Source: Bifidobacterium myosotis
GTDB lineage: Bacteria > Actinomycetota > Actinomycetes > Actinomycetales > Bifidobacteriaceae
NCBI RefSeq assembly: GCF_002259745.1
Contig: NZ_MWWW01000013.1
Coordinates: 1 to 64,000, forward strand
Length of the DNA: 64,000 nucleotides
Reading direction: 5' to 3'
Shown: positions 8,798 through 16,810 of the stretch, piece after piece
How positions within the stretch are numbered: the stretch's first letter is position 1
Layout: each line of letters begins with the position of its first letter
Program-made: the position numbers and the translations under genes
The notes under the pieces: model-generated
What the model was told of the DNA's origin: nothing
The model's database searches: none
What the model saw: the letters and a program-made list of their open reading frames with translations, nothing else

Positions 8798-9769
8798 TCA
8801 CTGGGCCTTGGCGTCCTTTTCGATGTCGGCGAGGAAGCCCTGCAGCTCCTCGGCGCTGAACTTGTCGGCGAAGACCGCGGTGCCGCCGGACTTCTCCTGC
8901 AGCGCGTCAAGCACATCCTGCTCGTGGAAGATGTCAACGAGCTTCTTGTAGGTCTCGTTGTTCACATCTGCCTTGCGGGACACCCACACGTTGATGTACG
9001 GGCGGGCCTCCTCGGATTCGGCGTCGTCCTGATAGATGGCGTCCTTCGGGTCGAGGCCGGCGTCGGCCACGTAGTCATTGTTGATCACGCCGGCGGCGAT
9101 GGTCGGGTCCTTGAGCGTGGTGGCGACCTGTTCGGCCTTGAGCGGGGTCACCTTGACCTTGCTCTTGGCCTCGTCGATGTCGGCCGGAGTGGAGAACGCG
9201 GTCCAGTCGCCCTTGAGGGTCACGAGGCCGGCGGCCTTGAGCACGCCGATGGCGCGGGCCTGGTTGGTCTCGTCGTTCGGGATGGTGACGGTGTCGCCCT
9301 GCTTGATGTCGTCGATGCTCTTGACCTTGGTGGAGTAGACGCCCAGCGGGTAGATGGCGGTGCCGCCGATGGGCTGGAGGTCCTTGTTGTTGCTCACGTT
9401 GTAGTTGGCGAGGTAGAGCAGGTGCTGGAACTCGTTGAGGTCAAGCTCGCCGGAGTCGAGGGCCGGGTTCTCGGAGGTGTAGTCCTGGAAGTCCACGATA
9501 TCGACGTAGATGCCGGCCTTCTCGGCCTTCTGCTTGAAGAGGACCCACTCGGGGTCGGTGGCGCCCACCACACCGATCTTGACCGGGTTGTCCTTGCTGC
9601 CCTTGGCGGCGGACTCGCCGGCACCGGCGAAGGCGCGGTAGCCGAAGAACGCGGCCACGGCGACGATGGCCACGACCACGATGGTGATGATGATGTTGCG
9701 GGCGGTGTGGTTCACACGCACCGGCTCGTTGTTGTTGGCCGGGGATGCCGGCTGGGTTGCTGCTGTCAT
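8798..9769 (-). CDS. metQ: MetQ/NlpA-family substrate-binding protein, membrane-anchored (copy 2)
   Basis: A 323-residue substrate-binding component of the MetNIQ importer. It is the first gene of the cluster, 221 bases before metN. The ATG at 9769 gives MTAATQPASPANNNEPVRVN, nearly the same start as copy 1. A hydrophobic helix at about residues 25-45 with no cysteine replaces the usual lipoprotein signal. The binding domain from NPVKIGVVGATDPEW onward aligns with copy 1 without length change. Strong conservation of the stretch DFQDYTSENPALDSGELDLN in both suggests related substrates. The duplication could extend substrate range. Confidence 0.88.
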   Translation of the reverse strand: MTAATQPASPANNNEPVRVNHTARNIIITIVVVAIVAVAAFFGYRAFAGAGESAAKGSKDNPVKIGVVGATDPEWVLFKQKAEKAGIYVDIVDFQDYTSENPALDSGELDLNEFQHLLYLANYNVSNNKDLQPIGGTAIYPLGVYSTKVKSIDDIKQGDTVTIPNDETNQARAIGVLKAAGLVTLKGDWTAFSTPADIDEAKSKVKVTPLKAEQVATTLKDPTIAAGVINNDYVADAGLDPKDAIYQDDAESEEARPYINVWVSRKADVNNETYKKLVDIFHEQDVLDALQEKSGGTAVFADKFSAEELQGFLADIEKDAKAQ

Positions 9770-9923
9770 TGGTTCCCTCTCTATTGTCTTCTCACGGCTG
9801 CAGACCGTCGGCGCACGTCCCGGTGATGGCATTGCGTGATTCACGCGCTGAGTCATCACCGGTCGGCGGCAGGGCCTTTGCGCTCCCCTACATGGGCGCT
9901 TGCCGCATGACGGTTTCCAACCA

Positions 9924-9979
9924 TAGCGCCTGAAACGCCGGATAATGGCGGAAAATGGCCATTTTACGTATAGGCGCTA
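9924..9979. promoter_or_regulatory. Divergent control region of metQ copy 2 and the HAD gene
   Basis: TAGCGCCT at 9924-9931 and AGGCGCTA at 9972-9979 form a widely spaced inverted repeat in the region upstream of metQ. This may be an operator. I see no recognisable S-box or other riboswitch here. Confidence 0.25.
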
Positions 9980-10249
9980 GTTATGACAGGTATATAAGCG
10001 CTGTGAATACTTGGGTTGATAGCGGGTCATAAGAGTTCGTTCGCGTGGTTTTTCAGACCTGTTGTCCACGATGCGAACGGCATGATGGACAAAAACGAGC
10101 GGTATCGGACGGCGACGGATGACATCGGAGGATATCGGAAGCCAGCGGAGGCTCTCGGACGTCTGAGCGAGCATATCTCTGAAGGTCACCGACCATTGCA
10201 TGTTGCCGGAGGCCACCGGACGTCTGGGAGAGCAAGGAGAATTGGGACC

Positions 10250-11215
10250 ATGAGCAACATGGGCAACAGCGCTATCATCCGTCGCAATGGCACAGCCGCC
10301 GGCATCACAGACACCGGATTCGAAAGCACCGATATCAGGGGCACAGAAGTCACAGGGGATGGAATCCCGGGAACTGGAATCAATGAAACCGACATCAAAG
10401 GAACCGACATCAACGGAACCGACATCAAAGCCGTGTTCTTCGATATCGACGGCACCCTCACCAGTTTCACCACGCATGTCGTCCCCGATTCGACAGTGGA
10501 AGCGATCCACCGTCTTCAGGCACTTGGCATCAAGGTGCTCATCTGCACCGGCCGCGCCCCGTCGCAGATGGGTGTGGTCCTGGATACCATGCCGGTGCGG
10601 TTCGACGGCATCGTGGCGTTCAACGGCCAGTACTGCTTCGACGACTCGGGGTATTTCGAGGCCCAGCCATTGGACTCCGCCGACATCCGGGTGATTCTTG
10701 ATTGGCTGGACCGCAACCCGGACGTGGTGTGCAATTTCGGTGAGAAGGACTACGTGTATTTCAACCACGCCAACGACAAACTACGCGCCACATGGGCGAA
10801 GCTGGGCAAGACCGCGCCCACCACGCACTTCGACGATCCCCGCCTGCGCACGGCGACGCATGAGACCTTCCAGATCAGCCCGTTCATCGACCCCGATCAG
10901 GAGGCGGAGCTGGTGGCGCTGTGCCGCAATGTGCGCGGCGTGCGCTGGCACCCGGACTTCACCGACCTCATTCCGGCCGACGGCGGCAAGCCACGTGGCA
11001 TCCAACGATTCATGGCGCATTACGGCATCGCGCGCGAACAGACGATGGCGTTCGGCGACGGCGGCAACGACACCGCCATGCTCGCCTACGCGGGCATCGG
11101 CGTGGCGATGGGCAACGCCACCGAAGAGCCCAAAGCCGCCGCCGACTACGTCACCGACGACGTGGACCATGACGGTGTGCTTCACGCCCTTCAACACTTC
11201 GGCGTGCTGGAATAA
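10250..11215 (+). CDS. HAD-superfamily (Cof-type) phosphatase with a repetitive N-terminus
   Basis: A 321-residue HAD hydrolase of the Cof/IIB type, expected to dephosphorylate small phosphorylated metabolites. Motif I is FFDIDGTLTS (about residues 64-73), motif II LICTGR, motif III the Lys in DGGKPRGIQ, and motif IV FGDGGNDTAML, as in the family. The ATG at 10250 was chosen because AAGGAGA stands 9 bases upstream; the frame is open further up. About 58 residues before the catalytic domain are a low-complexity leader rich in Thr, Asp, Gly and Ile, ending in three 15-base repeats that encode GTDIK/GTDIN. Family members usually start almost directly at motif I, so this extension is odd; a start nearer motif I cannot be excluded. 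Confidence 0.8.
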   Translation: MSNMGNSAIIRRNGTAAGITDTGFESTDIRGTEVTGDGIPGTGINETDIKGTDINGTDIKAVFFDIDGTLTSFTTHVVPDSTVEAIHRLQALGIKVLICTGRAPSQMGVVLDTMPVRFDGIVAFNGQYCFDDSGYFEAQPLDSADIRVILDWLDRNPDVVCNFGEKDYVYFNHANDKLRATWAKLGKTAPTTHFDDPRLRTATHETFQISPFIDPDQEAELVALCRNVRGVRWHPDFTDLIPADGGKPRGIQRFMAHYGIAREQTMAFGDGGNDTAMLAYAGIGVAMGNATEEPKAAADYVTDDVDHDGVLHALQHFGVLE

Positions 11216-11219
11216 CGTT

Positions 11220-11303
11220 CGGCATTGACGTCGGCCCGGCAACCCCTCGACATTGACATCAGCCCGGCAACCCCTCGACATTGACATCAGCCCGGCAACC
11301 CCT
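11220..11303. repeat. Three direct 28-base repeats
   Basis: Units at 11220-11247, 11248-11275 and 11276-11303 share CATTGACATCAGCCCGGCAA. Units 2 and 3 are identical and unit 1 differs at a few positions. They follow the HAD stop directly and run into the family B repeats. Confidence 0.85.
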
Positions 11304-11306
11304 CGA

Positions 11307-11416
11307 CGGTACATTGTCGCGAAACTCAACCACACTTCGCGACAATGTACCGCTAACACGACCTCAGCAAGACATTGTCGCGAAACAACACCAAATCTCA
11401 CGACAATGTAACGCTG
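11307..11416. repeat. Alternating TACATTGTCGCGAAA repeats (family B, copy 2)
   Basis: Four copies are at 11307-11324, 11336-11353, 11371-11384 and 11399-11416 in the order reverse-forward-reverse-forward, the opposite phase to copy 1. Starts are about 29-35 bases apart. Pairs can form stems of about 15 bp with loops of 11-14 bases. Confidence 0.83.
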
Positions 11417-11537
11417 AAAGCCAATCCGAGTCGCCCGGCGATGTAATTCGGCGAGATACCCCACTCGATAAAGCAAGCGCCGGTTCCGAGATGATACGGC
11501 CGGGCCTAAGAACGGGCGAATCCTGAGTAAAAACAAC

Positions 11538-11564
11538 AAGGCCGGTGCGTTGTGCACCGGCCTT
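11538..11564 (-). terminator. Terminator of the tRNA-Ala array
   Basis: AAGGCCGGTGC and GCACCGGCCTT are perfect 11-base arms around a 5-base loop. On the minus strand they are followed by GTTGTTTTT. It lies just past the last tRNA-Ala in the direction of transcription. Confidence 0.8.
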
Positions 11565-11570
11565 ACTCTG

Positions 11571-11643
11571 TGGAGCTAAGGGGATTCGAACCCCTGACCC
11601 TCTCCATGCCATGGAGATGCGCTACCAGCTGCGCTATAGCCCC
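11571..11643 (-). tRNA. tRNA-Ala (GGC), copy 3 in transcription order
   Basis: A 73-base cloverleaf with acceptor GGGGCTA/TAGCTCC, containing the G3-U70 pair that identifies alanine tRNA. The anticodon loop ATGGCAT gives anticodon GGC. T-loop TTCGAAT. No CCA is encoded. Confidence 0.97.
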
Positions 11644-11715
11644 AAACCTTGGGCGACCCACGGAAACCTCCGCGAATCTCGAAACCACCAACGCTGACCG
11701 TCAGCGGCTTCTTCG

Positions 11716-11788
11716 TGGAGCTAAGGGGATTCGAACCCCTGACCCTCTCCATGCCATGGAGATGCGCTACCAGCTGCGCTATAGCCCC
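11716..11788 (-). tRNA. tRNA-Ala (GGC), copy 2
   Basis: Identical in sequence to the copies at 11571-11643 and 11861-11933, with the same 72-base spacers on both sides. Anticodon GGC, G3-U70 present. Confidence 0.97.
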
Positions 11789-11860
11789 AAACCTTGGGCG
11801 ACCCACGGAAACCTCCGCGAATCTCGAAACCACCAACGCTGACCGTCAGCGGCTTCTTCG

Positions 11861-11933
11861 TGGAGCTAAGGGGATTCGAACCCCTGACCCTCTCCATGCC
11901 ATGGAGATGCGCTACCAGCTGCGCTATAGCCCC
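11861..11933 (-). tRNA. tRNA-Ala (GGC), copy 1 (promoter-proximal)
   Basis: Identical to the two downstream copies. It is the first to be transcribed, since the likely promoter lies just above it at 11970-11998. Confidence 0.97.
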
Positions 11934-11969
11934 GTTTTTCAATTGTGTGTCCCGTTTTGGACCTTGTAT

Positions 11970-11998
11970 ACATTACGACGAGTTTGCAGATAAGGCAA
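11970..11998 (-). promoter_or_regulatory. Putative promoter of the tRNA-Ala array
   Basis: On the minus strand TTGCCT (11993-11998) is followed after 17 bases by TAATGT (11970-11975), about 36 bases before the first tRNA. This fits a sigma-70-type promoter; it is inferred by eye. Confidence 0.45.
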
Positions 11999-12268
11999 CA
12001 CTCGGTGTGTCGCGAAATCACATATGTGTAATTTTCCCCGTCATTGCAACGTTTTCCGGCATCTCAAGCCCCTCGAAGGCCATGGGCTGCAACCATGAGT
12101 TCCCGAGGATTCCTCTGGCTCGCCCTGTGTTCGGAATCATGCCGCTCCAAGGTGATGAGAGTCGTGCGCAGATACGCGCCGAAAACAATCATCCCGAAGA
12201 TGCGGCTTGGCACACACGGCTTGGCACGATCAGCTTTGCCACAATCGGCCCAAACGAACCATTTCAGC

Positions 12269-12470
12269 AAATGGGGGCAAATCTTGTTGCCACCATTCGA
12301 CGGAAAACCGGTTCACATGCAGATCGTGTCAAAACCAGCAACCTCAAAAACATTGAAATTAAGCCATTCTCACGGTATTCGCAAGCAATCGGCTTTCGAC
12401 GGGAGTTGTCCCGATTCCTAAAAACAGCCGGAAATAGTAAATGGGGGCACGAAATATTGCCCCCATTTAC
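12269..12470. repeat. Two AAATGGGGGCA hairpins (family D) in a gene-free stretch
   Basis: AAATGGGGGCAA/TTGCCACCATT lies at 12269-12297. A stronger version at 12437-12470 has perfect 13-base arms GTAAATGGGGGCA and TGCCCCCATTTAC with an 8-base loop. The surrounding 11999-12527 holds no gene that I can support. Confidence 0.7.
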
Positions 12471-12527
12471 GGAAATAACCCTCATACGGCGAATCGTGCC
12501 ACTTGATGCGCGGACAGGCACGGCCCG

Positions 12528-13256
12528 TCAGCGTTCCCGCTCCCATTCATCCGTGTCCGCGATGGCGGGCCCATGGTTGTAATCCATAAGCCGCCAGCGC
12601 ACGGACTCGCCAAACTCGCCAGCCCCGTCCGGCCCACCGTGCACATCCATCGGCACCAGACGCGCCCAATGGGCGTTGCGCATGGAGACCACCGACGCGA
12701 AGGTGTCGTCCACACGACTCAGTCCGAGCAGCGTCTGCAAGGTCTGCGCAATCCATGCACCATGGGAGAACACGAACAGGTCAGTGTCAAGTCCAGCGCG
12801 CGTGGACCAATCCCGGAGCGCCTCCACGCCGCGCGCCCCCACATGCTCCTTGGGTTCGGCGTCGTATTTCAGCTCGCCGCCGCGGTGTTCCATCCACGAG
12901 CGGAAGTCCTCGGGATACCGCTCGGCCAGTTCGGCCACGGCATGGCCGTCCCAGCGGCCGAAGCTGCGTTCGCGCACACGCGGATCGTCGTGCACCTCCT
13001 CGCCGCCCAGCACGTCGGCGAAGGCCTGTGCGGTGGCGTGCGCACGGGAGAGATCCGAACACACGATGATGCGATGGTCGGTCTCGGGACGACGGTCCAC
13101 GTACAGGTCCTTGAGCGCGGCGGCGGTCTGACGCACCTGCCACTGCCCGACGGCGTCCAAGGGGATGTCAACCTGCCCCTGAAGCTTATGCTGCGCATTG
13201 TAGGACGTACGACCGTGACGGACCAGGAAAATGGACCGGACGTGCTGGATTGCCAT
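12528..13256 (-). CDS. Histidine phosphatase (phosphoglycerate mutase-like)
   Basis: A 242-residue member of the histidine phosphatase superfamily. The catalytic RHG box is in IFLVRHGRTSYN (about residues 10-21). The second arginine region is RVRERSFGRWDG, and the distal catalytic His is in LFVFSHGAW. The ATG at 13256 has GAGGAG 5 bases upstream; a GTG two codons earlier overlaps that site and is less likely. Family members act on phosphosugars, cofactors or nucleotides, and the sequence does not tell which. It follows rsfS on the same strand after 183 bases. Confidence 0.88.
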   Translation of the reverse strand: MAIQHVRSIFLVRHGRTSYNAQHKLQGQVDIPLDAVGQWQVRQTAAALKDLYVDRRPETDHRIIVCSDLSRAHATAQAFADVLGGEEVHDDPRVRERSFGRWDGHAVAELAERYPEDFRSWMEHRGGELKYDAEPKEHVGARGVEALRDWSTRAGLDTDLFVFSHGAWIAQTLQTLLGLSRVDDTFASVVSMRNAHWARLVPMDVHGGPDGAGEFGESVRWRLMDYNHGPAIADTDEWERER

Positions 13257-13439
13257 GGACACTCCTCACTCGTGCGCGCATCCGGAATGATGGGGATACC
13301 GTCTGCGTGCTGTCTGCCGTTGTGTGTTCTTGCCGAGGGCGACACGGCGGATAGTCCGCCATAATGCCCGTCTGCCGGCATCTACCATAATGACCGGCCG
13401 CCGGGCGCGGGCCCAACGACCGGTCATATGCCGATATGC

Positions 13440-13895
13440 CTATGCCGTCTCGATGTCAGGTTCGCCGTCGGCGACCACGGAACCGGCTTCCCTCTCGACT
13501 CCCTCGAGGGCCCCGCCGGCCGTCTCGGGATGTTCAAGATTCAGGTCGATGGTCTCGCAATCCCTCCACAGGCGTTCGAGCCCATAGAATTCACGCGATT
13601 CCTCGTGCATCACATGAATCACGAAGTCGCCGTAGTCCAACAGCACCCACTGGCCTTCGGTAAGGCCTTCGCGGGACCGGGCCTGACGGCCGTCGCACTT
13701 GAGGTAGAGATCCTTTTCGATCTCCTCGGCCACGGCCAGCACCTGACGTTCGTTCGAGGCGCCGGCGATCATCATGATATCGGTGATGCCGAGCAGGTCG
13801 GCCACGTCGAAGGCCACGATATCGGTGGCTTTAAGTCGGTCGGCGGCCTGTGCGGCCACGCGCACGGCGTCGATGGAGTCCTGGAGTGCGGGCAT
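13440..13895 (-). CDS. rsfS: Ribosomal silencing factor RsfS
   Basis: A 151-residue RsfS/Iojap (DUF143) protein. In other bacteria it binds ribosomal protein L14 and blocks subunit joining when nutrients are scarce. Typical features are DIVAFDVADLLGITDIMMIA near residues 25-44 and the stretch EGQWVLLDYGDFVIHVMHEE. About 30 residues at the C-terminus are acidic and extend beyond the conserved fold. The gene starts 3 bases after the glmU stop, so the two form an operon. Confidence 0.93.
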   Translation of the reverse strand: MPALQDSIDAVRVAAQAADRLKATDIVAFDVADLLGITDIMMIAGASNERQVLAVAEEIEKDLYLKCDGRQARSREGLTEGQWVLLDYGDFVIHVMHEESREFYGLERLWRDCETIDLNLEHPETAGGALEGVEREAGSVVADGEPDIETA

Positions 13896-13898
13896 GGC

Positions 13899-15281
13899 TC
13901 AGCGCTCCCAGGCGGGCTTCCAGCCCTCCACGTTGTGCTGCGTGTTCTCGGAGTAGACCATCGTGTCGCTCGGCACCGCGTGGCGCACCACGGAGCCGGC
14001 ACCGGTGGTGACGTTGTCACCCACCTCGACCGGGGCCACGAACAGGTTGCCGGCCCCCACATGGCAGCCGGAGCCGATACGGGTGCGGCTCTTGTGCACA
14101 CCATCGTAGTTGGCAGTGATGGTGCCGCCGCCGATGTTGGTGTGGTCGCCGAGCTGGGCATCGCCCACATAGCTCAGATGCGGAACCTTGGTGCCGTTGC
14201 CGATGTGCGCCTTCTTCATCTCCACGAACGCGCCGGCCTTGGCGTCCTCACCAAACTCGTTGCCGGGGCGCAGATAGGTCCACGGGCCGATGTTCGTACG
14301 GGCGCCGATATGCGATTCCTGGACGCGGGAGCGTTCGACGGTGGCGCCGTCGTCGACGACAGCGTCGATGAGCGTGGTGTACGGGCCGATCATCGCGTCC
14401 TCGCCGATCACCGTGTGTCCCTGCAGGAAGGAGCCGGGCAGGATGGTGGCGTCACGGCCGATCGTCACGTCATCCTCGATCCATGTGGTCTCGGGGTCGA
14501 GGATGGTCACGCCCTCACGCATCCAGTGCTCGCAGACGCGGCGGTTGTACGTCCTGGCCAGCGCGGCGAGCTGCACACGGTCATTGACGCCCTCCACGGT
14601 GAGCGGATCGGGCGCGGTGAACGCGCCGACCTTGCCGGCGGAGCGCGCGGTCTCGAGGGCGTCGGTCAGATAGAACTCGCCCTGGGCGTTGTTGGACTTG
14701 AGATCCGCGATGGCGCGGGCCAGCAGCTTGGCGTCGAACACGTAGACCGACGTGTTCACCTCCTGCACGGCGAGTTCGCTGCGGTTGGCGTCCTTCTGTT
14801 CCACGATGCGCAGCACATTGCCTTGCGGATCGCGGATGATGCGGCCGTATCCGGTCGGGTCGTCGAGGATGGTGGTGAGCACGGTGGCGCCGTTACCCGA
14901 GACGGTGTGGAACTCGACCAGCTGACGCAGGGTCGCGCTGTCGAGCAACGGCATATCGGACGCAGCGATGAGCACGGGCCCGTTGATGCCGCCGTTTTCG
15001 GCAAGCTGGGACATCGCGCACTGGACGGCACGTCCGGTGCCGGGGATGTCGTCCTGATTGACGATGGTGACGTGCTCGTTGTAGGAACGGGCGGCCTCGG
15101 CCACGCGTTCGGCCTGGAAGTGCACCACCACGGCCAATGTGGCGGGCTCCAGTGCGGCCACCGAGTTCATGACCCTGTTCAGGAAGGTCTTGCCCGCGAA
15201 CGTGTGCAGTACCTTCGGCTTATTGGAACGCATGCGTGTACCCTCGCCGGCGGCGAGGACGATGGCTGCGGAAAGTGTCAT
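13899..15281 (-). CDS. glmU: Bifunctional N-acetylglucosamine-1-phosphate uridyltransferase / glucosamine-1-phosphate acetyltransferase
   Basis: A 460-residue enzyme making UDP-GlcNAc for peptidoglycan. The N-terminal pyrophosphorylase domain begins with LAAGEGTRMRSNKPKVL (about residues 8-24) and has the Mg-binding region AASDMPLLD. The C-terminal left-handed beta-helix has hexapeptide repeats from about residue 250, with the acetyltransferase signature around GGGTITANYDG. The ATG at 15281 gives the family-typical MTLSAAIVLAAG. tRNA-Gln and prs lie upstream on the same strand; rsfS follows immediately. Confidence 0.96.
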   Translation of the reverse strand: MTLSAAIVLAAGEGTRMRSNKPKVLHTFAGKTFLNRVMNSVAALEPATLAVVVHFQAERVAEAARSYNEHVTIVNQDDIPGTGRAVQCAMSQLAENGGINGPVLIAASDMPLLDSATLRQLVEFHTVSGNGATVLTTILDDPTGYGRIIRDPQGNVLRIVEQKDANRSELAVQEVNTSVYVFDAKLLARAIADLKSNNAQGEFYLTDALETARSAGKVGAFTAPDPLTVEGVNDRVQLAALARTYNRRVCEHWMREGVTILDPETTWIEDDVTIGRDATILPGSFLQGHTVIGEDAMIGPYTTLIDAVVDDGATVERSRVQESHIGARTNIGPWTYLRPGNEFGEDAKAGAFVEMKKAHIGNGTKVPHLSYVGDAQLGDHTNIGGGTITANYDGVHKSRTRIGSGCHVGAGNLFVAPVEVGDNVTTGAGSVVRHAVPSDTMVYSENTQHNVEGWKPAWER

Positions 15282-15373
15282 ACCGACGTGTTTCCCTTCG
15301 TTTGGATTGTCCGTGCTTCGCAATCACTGCAAAACAATAGACGGCCGCCCGGATGTCGGACGGCCGTCGCCAG

Positions 15374-15444
15374 CTCCCCCACCTGGACTCGAACCAAGAC
15401 AAAGGGTTCCAAAGACCCGTGTGCTGCCATTACACCATGGGGGA
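15374..15444 (-). tRNA. tRNA-Gln (TTG)
   Basis: A 71-base cloverleaf with acceptor TCCCCCA/TGGGGGA and G discriminator. The anticodon loop CTTTGGA gives anticodon TTG. T-loop TTCGAGT. It lies in the prs-glmU gap. Confidence 0.95.
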
Positions 15445-15669
15445 ATCGTGGGCGTTCGCCCACAAGTGTTCATTTATACCATACGTTTCGGAATTTGGCA
15501 TCATACGCCACTCCGAGACGTGTGCCGGAACGGTTCGGCACGCGCGGTCATCCAACGATCATCCAACCGTCTTCCGCATCCAATCGTCTTCCGGCTGGGC
15601 CCGATAGGACGAATCCTCTCCTTGAGGCCAAGCCGGAAGACCGGAACGACTCGTGCGCGCCCGGACCGG

Positions 15670-16692
15670 TCAGGCGAACAGGAAGCCCTGTCCGTGATGC
15701 TCTGGGTACGTGTCGAACAGCTCGGCCACGGAACCGTCCTCGAACACCGCACGGATGGCGCCGGCGAGCAGCGGGGCGATGGACAGCACGGTCAGGCCGT
15801 CCCAACGCTTCTCCTCCGGAATCGGCACCGTGTCGGTGAGCACCACTTCGCGGGCGCCGCAGTTCTTGAGGCGGTCGATGGCGGGACCGGACAGCACGCC
15901 GTGCGTGGCCACGACGGTGACCGACTTGGCACCGGCATCCTGCAGCACGCGGCATGCACCGACGATGGTGCCGGCCGTGTCGATGAGGTCGTCCACGAGC
16001 ACGCAGTCCTTGCCGACCACGTCTCCGACCACGCGGTTGGCGACAGCCTGGTTCGGACGGGTGATGTCACGGGTCTTGTGGACGAAGGCGAGCGGGCCGC
16101 CGCCGAGGCGCTGGGCCCACTGCTCGGCCACGCGGATGCGGCCGGCGTCCGGAGAGACGACGGCGACGTTGTCCAGATGGTCCTTGAACCGGTCACGGAT
16201 GTAGTCCACAAGCACCGGCATGGCGATGAGATGATCAACCGGGCCATCGAAGAAGCCCTGGGACTGCGCGGCGTGCAGATCCACGGACATGATGCGGTCG
16301 GCGCCGGCGGTCTTGAGCAGGTCGAAGATCAGGCGGCAGGAGATGGGCTCGCGGCCGCGGTGCTTCTTATCCTGGCGAGAGTAGCCGAGCAGCGGGCAGA
16401 CGGCCGTGATGGAGCGGGCGGATGCGCGCTTCAGGGCGTCGATCATGATGAGCTGCTCCATGATCGCCTTGTTGATGGGCTTGTAGTGGCTTTGAAGTAC
16501 GAACACATCGGCGCCGCGCACCGATTCGGTGTAACGCACGTACATCTCGCCGTTGGCGAAATCGTATGCCGTGGTCTCCAGCAGATCGATTCCCAATTGT
16601 TCGGCGACATCTTCGGCTAGTTTCGGATGAATCCTTCCCGTGACGAGAATGAGATTCTTATCGGGCTTTCCCTCGAGGATTGCGCTCACCAT
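15670..16692 (-). CDS. prs: Ribose-phosphate pyrophosphokinase (PRPP synthetase)
   Basis: This enzyme makes PRPP from ribose-5-phosphate and ATP for nucleotide, His, Trp and NAD synthesis. It has 340 residues. The Mg-binding/flexible region ISCRLIFDLL is followed by SVDLHAAQSQGFFDGPVDHL, and the PRPP-binding loop is CVLVDDLIDTAGT. ATG at 16692 and GTG at 16689 are both possible behind GGGAG; the ATG is reported. Orientation with tRNA-Gln and glmU suggests a shared transcription direction with separate promoters. Confidence 0.95.
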   Translation of the reverse strand: MVSAILEGKPDKNLILVTGRIHPKLAEDVAEQLGIDLLETTAYDFANGEMYVRYTESVRGADVFVLQSHYKPINKAIMEQLIMIDALKRASARSITAVCPLLGYSRQDKKHRGREPISCRLIFDLLKTAGADRIMSVDLHAAQSQGFFDGPVDHLIAMPVLVDYIRDRFKDHLDNVAVVSPDAGRIRVAEQWAQRLGGGPLAFVHKTRDITRPNQAVANRVVGDVVGKDCVLVDDLIDTAGTIVGACRVLQDAGAKSVTVVATHGVLSGPAIDRLKNCGAREVVLTDTVPIPEEKRWDGLTVLSIAPLLAGAIRAVFEDGSVAELFDTYPEHHGQGFLFA

Positions 16693-16810
16693 TACTCCCA
16701 ACGTGTGGTCTCGTTAGTGCAATTCATCAGTCTAGACGTGCTTGGCGACCATGAGGACACGTTTGCGTTGCTTGTCGTTCACGCTCCCTTTAAACTGACC
16801 GCCGCGCACG

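Larger units (their letters stand above)
11571..11933 (-). repeat. Tandem 145-base array of tRNA-Ala plus spacer
   Basis: The tRNA genes start exactly 145 bases apart. The two spacers (11644-11715 and 11789-11860) are identical and contain the small hairpin CGCTGAC-CGTCAGCG. Identity of spacers as well as genes points to recent tandem duplication or ongoing gene conversion. Confidence 0.92.

Noticed and set aside
9770..10249. S-box or other methionine riboswitch upstream of metQ copy 2
   Set aside because: I could not find the conserved helices or junction motifs; only a loose inverted repeat is visible.
11552..12582. Short proteins reading ELRGFEPLTLSMPWRCATSC over and over
   Set aside because: These are translations of the tRNA-Ala array, a well-known annotation artefact.
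13428..15839. 803-codon plus-strand frame across rsfS, glmU and tRNA-Gln
   Set aside because: It runs antisense through two certain genes and a tRNA, and has no domain signature.
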